DNA from: Paraburkholderia flagellata
Lineage (GTDB): Bacteria; Pseudomonadota; Gammaproteobacteria; Burkholderiales; Burkholderiaceae
NCBI RefSeq assembly: GCF_021390645.1
Contig: NZ_JAJEJT010000002.1
Span: 806,001 to 870,000, forward strand
Direction: 5' to 3'
Length of the DNA: 64,000 bases
Of this stretch, positions 33,709-43,016 are shown piece after piece; the stretch's first letter is position 1; every line of letters begins with the position of its first letter. The position numbers were made by a program, and so were the translations under genes. The notes under the pieces are model-generated. The model searched no databases. It was not told where the DNA came from and saw nothing but the letters and a program-made list of their open reading frames with translations.

Positions 33709-34527
33709 TCAGCCCTGATCCGTCGCCAGACAAAGCGCAAAAAGCTGCCGCTGGCTCGAGATGCCCAGCCGCTGATACGCGCGTTTCTGATAGGTCACGA
33801 CGCTGCTGGGCTTCACGCCCATGCATTCGGCGATCTCAACCGCGCTGCGTCCTTCGAGCACGCCGCGCAGGGCGTCGAGTTCCCGTTTGGATAGCGTGGG
33901 GCAGAGCCCGCGCAGGCGTGCGAGCATCATCTGAGGAATGCCGAGCTGGCTCTGGCCGCGAATCGTATAGTGATGCCGCGCCGATTCGCCGATCAGCGGC
34001 GCGAGCGATTCGACCAGTTCGACTTCGCCCGGCTGAAAATTCCCGGCGTCGCTTTCGCGATACAGGTTCACGGAAAGCCAGATATCGGCGGCCGGCTGCA
34101 GCAGCAGCGAGAGCCGGTCGGACACGTTGGGCGTGGCGTAGCACGCGGTGCGGTAACCGTCGTGCGCAATGTCGGCGCTACTTTGCCAGTGCAGCACGAG
34201 CGACGAGCCCGGCTTGTCGGCCGAACCACCGGTGACGATCTGCTGATTGCCGTCGAGCGCGTAGAAGAGGCGCGCGTAGGTATCGGCGACGTCGCGCAAA
34301 AAGCGGCCGCCGCGATGATCGGCGACGGAAACCGTGCGCGGCCGGTTGCCGAATTCGTAGGCGAAGACTGTGCACTGTGTGACCGAAGTCGCCGGGCCAA
34401 GCATGTTCAGCACTTCGGCGGCGAGCGCGTTGGCGTCGTCGCGGCCGATGGCCGAAACGAGGCTGGTGACGCGCGAGAGGTCGAATTGACCTGCCTGCCT
34501 CGGTCGATCGAGATGCCAGTAACGCAT
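33709..34527 (-). CDS. LuxR-family regulator
   Basis: A 272-residue regulator with a C-terminal GerE helix-turn-helix (about residues 205-265, 'LSKRELDALRGVLEGRSAVEIAECMGVKPSSVVTYQKRAYQRLGI', quoted in part: LSKRELDALRGVLEG). The N-terminal 190 residues form an unknown sensor; no receiver Asp pattern. It lies upstream of and in the same direction as the FAD hydroxylase and is the likely controller. ATG 34525-34527 (MRYWHLDRP) is preferred to a longer frame. Confidence 0.85.
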   Translation of the reverse strand: MRYWHLDRPRQAGQFDLSRVTSLVSAIGRDDANALAAEVLNMLGPATSVTQCTVFAYEFGNRPRTVSVADHRGGRFLRDVADTYARLFYALDGNQQIVTGGSADKPGSSLVLHWQSSADIAHDGYRTACYATPNVSDRLSLLLQPAADIWLSVNLYRESDAGNFQPGEVELVESLAPLIGESARHHYTIRGQSQLGIPQMMLARLRGLCPTLSKRELDALRGVLEGRSAVEIAECMGVKPSSVVTYQKRAYQRLGISSQRQLFALCLATDQG

Positions 34528-34755
34528 GTTTCTTAACGGAAAACGGCTATAAAAAGGAAGTTTCACGAGATTAGCATCGTTTCGCTTAGGCACGAAAGCG
34601 CCAGCAGCGGGGCCGGATCGTCGTGCGCAATGCCGTCGTGAGGCTTGCGTCAACGTAAGCAAGGAACGGCACGTTGGGGTAATCTCCACCCTCGGCCGGC
34701 GCGGTATGCGCGCCATGTTTCCTTACCTGAACATCCCTGCGCGCAGGTTATCCAA

Positions 34756-35778
34756 ATGTTGACGCTCCCCACCGCGATTCCACCCGATTTCGGCGCCGGA
34801 GCGGTCTTTCTCAGCGTACTCGTCACGCAACTGGGCGTGCCCGTGCCGGCCGCGCCGGTGCTGATTCTCGCGGGCACGATGGCGGCTGGCGGCGAGACAT
34901 CCTACGGGAGCCTGCTGGCGGCGGCCGTGATTGCCACGCTACTCGCCGATTCGCTGTGGTTCGCCGCGGGCCGCAAGCGCGGGCGGCGTCTGCTCAACGG
35001 GCTCGTGCGCTTTTCGCTGTCGCTGGACACCACCATCCGCATCGCGCGCAATGTATTCGAGCGCTACGGCGCGCCCATTCTCGCAGTGGCGAAGTTCGTG
35101 CCGGGGCTCGGCCTGATTTCCGCGCCGCTGCTCGGCACGACGACGGTGGCGGTGCACGTCTTCCTGCTTTGGGACACGGTTGGCGCAGCGTTGTGGGCGG
35201 GTACCTGGCTGCTCGGCGGCGCGGCGCTGCATGCGGAAATCGTGCGTTTCGCGGCGTTCGTGCGTGCGAACGGCATGACGATCTTCGACGTGCTCGCCGT
35301 GGCGGGCGTGCTGTTCCTCGCCTGGCGCTGGCTGCGGCGCATGCAGTTCCGCCACTGGCTCGCCACGCATCGCATTTCGCCCGATCAGCTCGACGAGATG
35401 ATGAAGTCGAGCGCGCCGCCCATCGTGCTCGACGCGCGCCCGCAAACCGTGCGCGAGAAAGAGGCCTACCGGATTCCTGGCGCGCGGCCGCTGAATCTCG
35501 AGTCGAGCGAAGAGCTTTCGCCCGAGTTGACGGGGCGTCCGATCGTCGTGTACTGCGTGTGCCCGAACGAAGCGACGGCCAAGCGCATCGTCGATCAGTT
35601 GCGCAACAAGCACATCTACCATGCGCGCGCGCTCAAGGGCGGCCTCGACGCCTGGGAGCGCCACGGTTATCCGGTCGTGCCGCTGTCCAACGAGTTCCAC
35701 GCGGCGCATGCCCATGCCGATGAACTCGAAGCGGGTGAGGAACCCGAATACACCGTACGGGCAAGTCTCTCCAAATAA
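34756..35778 (+). CDS. DedA membrane protein fused to a rhodanese domain
   Basis: A 340-residue fusion. Residues about 1-210 are a DedA/SNARE-associated membrane domain ('VTQLGVPVPAAPVLILAGTMAAGG', 'FERYGAPILAVAKFVPGLGLISAPLLG'). Residues about 225-320 are a rhodanese with the active-site Cys in 'VVYCVCPNEATA' and 'VLDARPQTVREKEAYRIPGARPLN'. DedA proteins are linked to undecaprenyl-phosphate/phospholipid flipping and membrane potential; the fused cytoplasmic rhodanese could sense or transfer sulfur. ATG 34756 is the first giving a proper DedA N-terminus. Confidence 0.9.
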   Translation: MLTLPTAIPPDFGAGAVFLSVLVTQLGVPVPAAPVLILAGTMAAGGETSYGSLLAAAVIATLLADSLWFAAGRKRGRRLLNGLVRFSLSLDTTIRIARNVFERYGAPILAVAKFVPGLGLISAPLLGTTTVAVHVFLLWDTVGAALWAGTWLLGGAALHAEIVRFAAFVRANGMTIFDVLAVAGVLFLAWRWLRRMQFRHWLATHRISPDQLDEMMKSSAPPIVLDARPQTVREKEAYRIPGARPLNLESSEELSPELTGRPIVVYCVCPNEATAKRIVDQLRNKHIYHARALKGGLDAWERHGYPVVPLSNEFHAAHAHADELEAGEEPEYTVRASLSK

Positions 35779-35788
35779 CGGTAGTGCC

Positions 35789-35816
35789 GCCGCGCGTCGC
35801 CCGGCGCGCGGCGTTT
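35789..35816 (+). terminator. Terminator-like hairpin between convergent genes
   Basis: GCCGCGCGTC (35789-35798) pairs with GGCGCGCGGC (35803-35812, one G-U) followed by only GTTT. Probably ends the DedA-rhodanese transcript. Confidence 0.55.
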
Positions 35817-35818
35817 GC

Positions 35819-37246
35819 CTACGCGCGCTGCCTGCGGGAGCCGCCGCCCACGTTCTGTCCCGCGTCGCGCGCCATCTGCGCATAACCCCACACCGAAATC
35901 AGCGTGAGCACGCCGGCACCGAGAAAGGCGAGCCGGAAGTCGTCGAGCGTGAACACATGGCCGGTCGTTTCGCCGTTGAGATGCGCGGCCACACGCAGCG
36001 CAAGCGCGCCGAATGCAATGCCAAGGCCGATGGTCATCTGCGCCGCCGCACTCCAGAGCGTGCTGGCCGCGCTCATTTGCGGCTGCGCGACATCGGCGTA
36101 GGCCAGCGTGGCGAGGGTGGAAAACTGCATCGAGCGCGCCATGCCGTACACGAACACGACGATCAGCACGAGGGCGAGCGGTGTGCCGGGCGTGAGCAGG
36201 CCGCACGCGATCAACGAGACGCCCGCAACGCTGACGTCGACGACCGAAACGAGCCGGAAGCCCCAGCGTTCGAGAATGCGCGTCGTGAGCGCCTTCATGC
36301 CGAGATTGCCGAGCGCGCTTGCGAGCAGCAGCAGGCCGGACTTGAACGCCGAGAGACCGAAGCCGATCTGGAACATCAGCGGCATCAGATAAGGCGCCGC
36401 ACCGATGCCGATACGCGTGAGCGAGCCGGTCACGATCGTGACGGAAAACGTCGGTATTTTCAGCGTGGAAACATCGACGAGCGGATGCGGATGACGCTTC
36501 GCATGCACGAACGCGACGACGCCGATCGCGACGCCCGCCGCAACGATCGCCATCGCGCGCCACGGATTCTGGCCGACCTGACTCGCGAGTTCCGCGCCGT
36601 AGAGAATGGCGGTCAGCGCGGTCCCGCTCAGGACGAGGCCCGTTACGTCGAGCGGCCGGCGCTGTTCGCCGCGCAGGTTCGGCACGATCGCGGCGATGGC
36701 CGCGAGCACGGCAATGCCGAATGGCACATTGAGCAGAAAGATCCAGCGCCACGACGCATAGGTCGTAATGAAGCCGCCGATGGGCGGTCCCACCACGGGC
36801 GCGGCGATGGCGGGCCAGGTGATCGTCGAGATCGCTTGCATGAGCTTGCTTTTCTCAGTGCTGCGCACGACGATCATGCGCCCGACCGGCACCATCATCG
36901 CGCCGCCGATGCCTTGCAGGATGCGCGCGGCCACGAACTCATCGACGTTCTGCGAGATCCCGCACAGCACGGACGCGACCGTGAACGTGACCACGGCGCT
37001 GAAGAACACGGTGCGCGCGCCGCAGCGGTCCGCCACCCAGCCGCTGGCCGGAATGAAGATGGCGAGCGCGAGCATATAGGCCGTCACGCCGAGGCTCAGA
37101 CTATTCGGGCCGATGCCGAACGAGCGCGCCATCTGCGGCAGCGCCGTTGCGATGACGGTCGTGTCCAGATACTCCATGAAGAACGTGGCGGCGACGAGGT
37201 ACGGCAGCCAGCCGACGCCGGAAGAACGTTGCGCGGGAGCGGTCAT
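35819..37246 (-). CDS. DHA2-family MFS exporter, MdtD-like
   Basis: A 475-residue 14-helix transporter with 'FFMEYLDTTVIATALPQMARSFG', 'GWVADRCGARTVF', 'RILQGIGGAMMVPVGRMIVVRS' and 'VVGPPIGGFITTYASWRW'. It shares the motif B/C wording of the 27397-28800 exporter, so the two are paralogues. Convergent with the DedA-rhodanese gene. Substrate unknown. Confidence 0.92.
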   Translation of the reverse strand: MTAPAQRSSGVGWLPYLVAATFFMEYLDTTVIATALPQMARSFGIGPNSLSLGVTAYMLALAIFIPASGWVADRCGARTVFFSAVVTFTVASVLCGISQNVDEFVAARILQGIGGAMMVPVGRMIVVRSTEKSKLMQAISTITWPAIAAPVVGPPIGGFITTYASWRWIFLLNVPFGIAVLAAIAAIVPNLRGEQRRPLDVTGLVLSGTALTAILYGAELASQVGQNPWRAMAIVAAGVAIGVVAFVHAKRHPHPLVDVSTLKIPTFSVTIVTGSLTRIGIGAAPYLMPLMFQIGFGLSAFKSGLLLLASALGNLGMKALTTRILERWGFRLVSVVDVSVAGVSLIACGLLTPGTPLALVLIVVFVYGMARSMQFSTLATLAYADVAQPQMSAASTLWSAAAQMTIGLGIAFGALALRVAAHLNGETTGHVFTLDDFRLAFLGAGVLTLISVWGYAQMARDAGQNVGGGSRRQRA

Positions 37247-37545
37247 TGCGCCTCCACGCTGCAGGGGGGAATCAACGTCATCGTGGTGCGGATCATGTGT
37301 GGTCTGCGGGCGATTTTGGACGACTTGTGCCGATCGGAATATTGCGGATCGGATAGTGAAACAGAAAGCCAGCGGCGAAAGGCGTCAGTTTCCAATACGC
37401 AAAAGCAGCTGTACAGCCGCGCGGCGAGCGGTGGCGTTGTGAGTCCTTCGCCGTGGGACCTTCGCGGCAAGGCCAGATCGAAGCGCGTAGACTCGTGCGC
37501 TGTCGGCATCTCATCGTCAACTCCTTGATCAATGGAGGATCGGAA

Positions 37546-38571
<1,026 letters not shown>

Positions 38572-38598
38572 GGCGCTTTCTCGCTCAGTGAGCTTGCT

Positions 38599-38775
38599 TC
38601 AAGCCGCTTCGGCCTGGCGCAGGATCTGGGTCGCGCCCAGATGCAGCGCCAGCGCAAAGAACTCGCGTTCCGCGAGATTGAGGGTCTTCGCGGCGGCCAT
38701 CGCGCGGTAATGGTCTTCCGGGTGCAGGAACAGCTTGACTTCGACTTTCGACTGACGGTTCTGCGCGGACTCCAT
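38599..38775 (-). CDS. Small 58-residue protein, possible ribbon-helix-helix regulator
   Basis: Begins MESAQNRQSKVEVKLFLHPE after AAGGAGAAGCATTC and ends TQILRQAEAA. An alternating strand (KVEVKLFL) followed by two helices ('HYRAMAAAKTLNLAEREFFA', 'ALHLGATQILRQ') fits a ribbon-helix-helix dimer. The ribosome site, host-like codon use and the dedicated promoter at 39123-39151 support a real gene. RHH function is inference from pattern only. Confidence 0.65.
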   Translation of the reverse strand: MESAQNRQSKVEVKLFLHPEDHYRAMAAAKTLNLAEREFFALALHLGATQILRQAEAA

Positions 38776-38969
38776 GAATGCTTCTCCTTCGGTAACCGGG
38801 CGCTCGGCCCGTGACGGGTGCGAAGCCCATTACCGGGCGTCCATACGCGCAAAGGCGCGCGCCGTTTGCCGCGATGTGAGCGGCGGCATGAAAACGGCGA
38901 TGACGCGGAGTGGGCCTTGAAAGTTCGCCTGCCGTGGCGCGTGCGCGACGGCAGGACACGCGCGCTGAA

Positions 38970-39059
38970 CTAGTGACGCGTGGGACGGCGCAATGCGCCG
39001 GTAGTGCGATTGAAGCCGGGATGAGACAGGTGATGCGACGGCGGGGCAACGTGCTGCAT
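38970..39059 (-). CDS. Possible 29-codon leader ORF
   Basis: ATG at 39057-39059 follows a strong GGAGGTTGGTCGCTT; encodes MQHVAPPSHHLSHPGF...RPTRH, rich in His, Pro and Arg. It lies between the promoter and the 58-residue gene on the same predicted transcript, about 195 bases upstream of it. Could be a regulatory leader peptide or a chance ORF. Confidence 0.35.
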   Translation of the reverse strand: MQHVAPPSHHLSHPGFNRTTGALRRPTRH

Positions 39060-39122
39060 AAGCGACCAACCTCCGGAATTCTTCTTCTTGTGCGGCAGGG
39101 CGCCGCATGTAGTACGGCCGCA

Positions 39123-39157
39123 AGTGTAGTCGCGTTTTGTCCTAGGGTAAACCCCTA
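39123..39157 (-). promoter_or_regulatory. Promoter with overlapping inverted-repeat operator for the small-protein unit
   Basis: Read on the minus strand: -35 TTTACC (39151-39146), 17-base spacer, -10 TACACT (39128-39123). TAGGG-TAAAC-CCCTA (39143-39157) is a perfect inverted repeat covering the -35. Points toward the leader ORF and the 58-residue protein. Confidence 0.6.
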
Positions 39158-39333
39158 ATTCGAAAAGAATTATTGCGCGAATTGAGAAAATCGCACGGCA
39201 AGATCTGAAATGCGTTGCGTACGCACTTCAATTCATGCGTAATGAGTAAGCGGGTTTGATGGGGCAGCGAGAACCGCCGCCCCGGAGCTGGCCTGAACGC
39301 CAGCGTTAAAAGGGGCGCGTCAGCGCCCGGCCG

Positions 39334-40035
39334 TTATTCCTCGACACGCTTGCGCAGGCGCGCGCGCGCTTCGCCGAGCGACAGGAACTTGCCGTGTGCT
39401 TCGTCCAGCACGGTGACCTTGCCGTGCCCGATGTCATAGACCCAGCCCTGCAGTTCGAGCTGGCCCTGGGCCACGCGCGCGGCCACCGCGGGGTGCGTGC
39501 GAAGGTGAGTGAGTTGCAGGCGGACGTTTTCTTCCACGAGCGCCTGGACGACCTGGTCGTCGTCCAGACCGCGGGTCTTCACCACGCTGCGCGCCGCTTC
39601 CGCGTTGCGCAGCCACGCCTGCACGGTGGGCATGTCGGCCGTGGCTTCCGCGCCCGAGGCGAGGCCCTTCATCGCGCCGCAGTCGGTATGGCCGCACAGC
39701 ACGATCTGCTTCACGTTGAGCGCGAGCACCGCGAATTCCACGACGGCCGACACGCCGCCGAGCATTTCGCCATAGGCCGGCACGATATTGCCGATGTTGC
39801 GGCAAACGAACAGATCACCGGGCTTGGCTTGCGTGATCATTTCCGGCGAAACGCGCGAGTCGGCGCAGGTGATGAAGAGCGTGTGCGGCGCCTGGCTGTG
39901 GGCGAGACTGTGGAACAGCTCTTTGTTGCCCGGGAAAACGTGATGAGTGAATTCGTCCACGCCGTCGAGCAGGTGTAACAGATCGCAGCCGCACGATTCG
40001 GAGTGACCGTCGTGCGAGTGGGTGTTGTCTGGCAT
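39334..40035 (-). CDS. Beta-class carbonic anhydrase
   Basis: A 233-residue zinc enzyme. Zinc ligands sit in 'LFITCADSRVSPEMI' (Cys, with the Asp-Arg dyad) and 'VLCGHTDCGAMKG' (His, Cys). Converts CO2 and bicarbonate in the cytoplasm. 'AAAGAGAG' nine bases before supports the ATG at 40033-40035 (MPDNTHSHDGH) over one seven codons upstream. The N-terminus has a His/Cys-rich stretch (HSHDGHSESCGCD). Monocistronic. Confidence 0.95.
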   Translation of the reverse strand: MPDNTHSHDGHSESCGCDLLHLLDGVDEFTHHVFPGNKELFHSLAHSQAPHTLFITCADSRVSPEMITQAKPGDLFVCRNIGNIVPAYGEMLGGVSAVVEFAVLALNVKQIVLCGHTDCGAMKGLASGAEATADMPTVQAWLRNAEAARSVVKTRGLDDDQVVQALVEENVRLQLTHLRTHPAVAARVAQGQLELQGWVYDIGHGKVTVLDEAHGKFLSLGEARARLRKRVEE

Positions 40036-40376
40036 GGATGTTTCTCTCTTTATCATGAATCGACACTATCGAATGGCAACAGCGGGAGTTTACGCTGAGC
40101 CGACCCCTTGCGGATCGGAAAACTTCGCGCCACGTTACGCGGTATAGCCGTTCTCGCGGTATCCAGGCGTCGAACCGGCGGGATATGTCGATAAACCGGC
40201 CGAAAAGACAGCTAAGTACAGGAAAGTGGGCTTGCTGCGTGGGCGCTTGCGCGTCGTGCGTTTCCGTTCGAAGAGAGATTTTCTCACGCCGCGCGTGATT
40301 GGCCCATCCGGGTGTCGCCGGGAGTGTCGGGATCATGAGGAGGGGTGAAGCGCGACCGGCCAGTCGGTCGGCGCGC
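40036..40376. other. Intergenic region upstream of the carbonic anhydrase
   Basis: Between two minus-strand genes; should contain the carbonic anhydrase promoter and the end of the ABC operon transcript. No clear gene, terminator or operator seen. Confidence 0.4.
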
Positions 40377-41210
40377 TCACCACGCCATGCGCCATTGACC
40401 TGAAGAGTGGGCAGGGGTGTCGGGCAACAACGTGGCGCCGGGCGGTATCGTCGTGTCCGAGAAGTCGGCGAGAATTTCATCGCGCAGCCGCACGAAGCGT
40501 GGGTCGGCGCGCTCGCGCGGGCGCGGCAACGTCACGTCGACGATACGACGGATGCGGCCGGGACGCGGCGCCATCGTCACGACACGGTCGCCCAGGTAGA
40601 TCGCCTCGTCGACATCGTGCGTGACGAGGATCATCGTGATGCGTTCGCGCTCCCAGATGCGCAGCAATTCGTTTTGCAGGCGGCCGCGCGTGAGGGCGTC
40701 GAGCGCGCCGAAGGGTTCGTCCAGCAGCAGCACGCGCGGGCGATTGACGAGGCCGCGCGCGATCGCCACACGCTGCGCCATGCCGCCCGAGAGTTGATGG
40801 GGATACGCCCGCTCGAAACCCGCAAGGCCCACGAGTGCGATGTGCTCAGCCACGGCTTCGTGCTTTTCGCGCGCCGACAGCGGGGCATTGCGCAACGCTG
40901 CCAGGATGTTCTGCTCGGCGGTGAGCCAGGGAAACAGCCGATGATCCTGGAACACGATGCCGCGCTCGAGCGAGGTGTCGCCCACGCGTTCGCCGCGCAT
41001 CATGATTGCGCCGCTATAGCCCGCGTCGAGGCCGGCGATGAGGCGCAACAGCGTGGATTTGCCGCATCCGCTCGCACCGAGCACGCTTACGAATTCACCG
41101 GGGCGCACATGCAGCGTCACGTCGTCGAGCACGACGAGCGCGGACTCGCCCGTGCCGTAACGCTTGCTCACATGCAGAATGTCGAGTCCCTCGGGGTCAA
41201 TGGTGTTCAT
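40377..41210 (-). CDS. ABC transporter ATPase, sulfonate/nitrate/taurine type
   Basis: A 277-residue ATPase: Walker A 'GASGCGKST', Q-loop 'FQDHRLFPWLT', signature 'LSGGMAQR', Walker B 'VLLLDEPFGALD', His switch 'VTHDVDEAI'. Close to SsuB/TauB. Fourth and last gene of an operon with two permeases and a binding protein, so it energises import of a small anion such as an aliphatic sulfonate. Start at ATG 41208-41210 with GAGAG upstream. Confidence 0.92.
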   Translation of the reverse strand: MNTIDPEGLDILHVSKRYGTGESALVVLDDVTLHVRPGEFVSVLGASGCGKSTLLRLIAGLDAGYSGAIMMRGERVGDTSLERGIVFQDHRLFPWLTAEQNILAALRNAPLSAREKHEAVAEHIALVGLAGFERAYPHQLSGGMAQRVAIARGLVNRPRVLLLDEPFGALDALTRGRLQNELLRIWERERITMILVTHDVDEAIYLGDRVVTMAPRPGRIRRIVDVTLPRPRERADPRFVRLRDEILADFSDTTIPPGATLLPDTPAHSSGQWRMAW

Positions 41211-41248
41211 CTGGGTTTCTCTCAGGTTCGTTTGATTTGCAATGCGAA

Positions 41249-42082
41249 TCATTGGGCGGTGATGTGTAACCGCGCCAGCACCGTTCGCTCCACACGCCGT
41301 GCGAGCGCATTGAGCGCCCAGCCAATCGCGCCCACGACGACGATGCCAAACAGCACGAGGTCCATGCGGAATTGCTCGCTGCCGTCGATCAGCAGGTTGC
41401 CGATACCACTGCCCGCAACGAGCAAATATTCCGCGCCGAGCGTGGCGAGCCACGAATAGATGAGTGCGAGATAGAGGCCCGTGAAAATCGAGGGCAGTGC
41501 GGCCGGCAACAGCACGTAGCGGATTAGCTGCAGCCGCGAATAGCGCAACGCCTGTGCGAGTTCGACATATTTGCGCGGAACGGCGTGAATGCCGTCGCAA
41601 GTGTGGGCAGCAACGGGCAGCAATGCCGCGAGCGAAAGAAAGACGACCTTGGCGGCGTCGCCGAGCCCGAACCACACGGAAATGAGCGGAATCCACGCGA
41701 ACAGCGAGATCTGCTTGAACGTGTCGAAGCTCGGCCCCACGACGCGCGCGGCGATGCGTGAGAGACCCAACGCGCCGCCCAGCAGGAATCCCGCCGTTGC
41801 GCCGATGGCGAAGCCACAGGCTTCGCGTGCAAGCGACGCCGAAAGCGCACGGGCCAATGCGCCGCTCTCGAACTGTTCGTAAGCGGTGCGAATTACATCG
41901 GCGGGACTTACGAGCAGGCCGCTCTTCACGAGATGCGAGGCGCTCAAGGCCCACCACAGCGCAATGGCGACGAGGGGCAGCGCGGCGCCACGCAGATCGA
42001 CACGTCGTCGCGGCATGGTTTCGGTGACCGCTTCACAGGCGCAATCGGGACGCGCTGCCTTGCGTGCAAGCGACAATCTCAT
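41249..42082 (-). CDS. ABC transporter permease, SsuC/TauC type
   Basis: A 277-residue inner-membrane permease with about six helices and the EAA-like loop 'ELAQALRYSRLQLIRYVLLPAALPSIFTGL'(shortened: LRYSRLQLIRYVLLPAALPS). First of two permeases in the operon; they probably form a heterodimer. An N-terminal basic stretch (RLSLARKAARPDCACEA) precedes the first helix. 38 bases separate it from the ATPase gene. Confidence 0.9.
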   Translation of the reverse strand: MRLSLARKAARPDCACEAVTETMPRRRVDLRGAALPLVAIALWWALSASHLVKSGLLVSPADVIRTAYEQFESGALARALSASLAREACGFAIGATAGFLLGGALGLSRIAARVVGPSFDTFKQISLFAWIPLISVWFGLGDAAKVVFLSLAALLPVAAHTCDGIHAVPRKYVELAQALRYSRLQLIRYVLLPAALPSIFTGLYLALIYSWLATLGAEYLLVAGSGIGNLLIDGSEQFRMDLVLFGIVVVGAIGWALNALARRVERTVLARLHITAQ

Positions 42083-42134
42083 GGCGAATTCTCCTCTGGC
42101 TCGAATGTTGTCAAGCAGGCGCTATCTAGCACCA

Positions 42135-42995
42135 TCAGGCCCGAAACGCCGATGGCGTGCCGCGCCGCAAACGTCGCTCAAGCACATCGAGCAGTCGATT
42201 AATGGCGAGGCCGATCGCTCCGACCACGACCACCGACGCCATCACGAGATCGAGCTGAAAGAGCTGTCGGCCATACACGATCAGATAGCCGAGTCCTTCC
42301 GACGACGCCACGAGCTCGACCACGACGAGCGCGAGCCAGGCCTTCGTGAAGGCGAGGCGCACGCCGGTTGCGAGCGTGGGAATCGCCGCGGGCAGCACGA
42401 GCCTCACGATACGTTGCCAGCGTGTGTAGGCGAATACGCGCGCGACTTCGTCCAGCGCAGCGGGTGTCTGCCGAAAGCCTTGCATGGTGCTGAGCGTGAC
42501 CGGCACGAGCGCCGCATGAGCGATGAGCAGATACTTGAGCGGTTCACCCACGCCGACGAGCAACAACAAAAACGGCAGCCAGCCGAGCACGGGAATCTGC
42601 ACGATGGCGTTGAAGCTGGGCAGCACCCAGGCTTCTAGCGTGCGCGATAGCCCAAGCGCGCCGCCGATCAGGAAGCCGAGCACGGTCCCGCCTGCGAAGC
42701 CCAGCAGCACGCGTTGCAGGCTGATCAGCGTATTGCGCGCAAGCTCGCCGCTCTGGGCGAGATCGACGAACGTTTCATAAACGCGCTGCGGCGCAGGCAG
42801 GATTTGCGGCGCGATCCAGCCACGCGCGCAGCCCACGCTCCATAGCAGGAAGAGCAGTGCGGGCAGCAGCCAGGGCGCGAGATGCCACGCGCATGCGCGC
42901 AGCGCGACGCGCCAGCGTGTGGTTGCTGTTGCCGCGTCGATACGTGGCGCTGCACGCGGCGTGTTCCCGGCAATCGTGATTGTGGTTTCCGTCAT
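42135..42995 (-). CDS. ABC transporter permease, SsuC/TauC type
   Basis: A 286-residue permease, paralogue of the next gene, with about six helices and coupling loop 'EVARVFAYTRWQRIVRLVLP'. 'SSEGLGYLIVYGRQLFQLDLVMASVVVVG' near the end is characteristic of this family. Many related importers use a single permease gene; here two different ones are kept. Follows the binding-protein gene by 21 bases. Confidence 0.9.
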   Translation of the reverse strand: MTETTITIAGNTPRAAPRIDAATATTRWRVALRACAWHLAPWLLPALLFLLWSVGCARGWIAPQILPAPQRVYETFVDLAQSGELARNTLISLQRVLLGFAGGTVLGFLIGGALGLSRTLEAWVLPSFNAIVQIPVLGWLPFLLLLVGVGEPLKYLLIAHAALVPVTLSTMQGFRQTPAALDEVARVFAYTRWQRIVRLVLPAAIPTLATGVRLAFTKAWLALVVVELVASSEGLGYLIVYGRQLFQLDLVMASVVVVGAIGLAINRLLDVLERRLRRGTPSAFRA

Positions 42996-43016
42996 GATGC
43001 GGCTCCTCTCGCGCGT

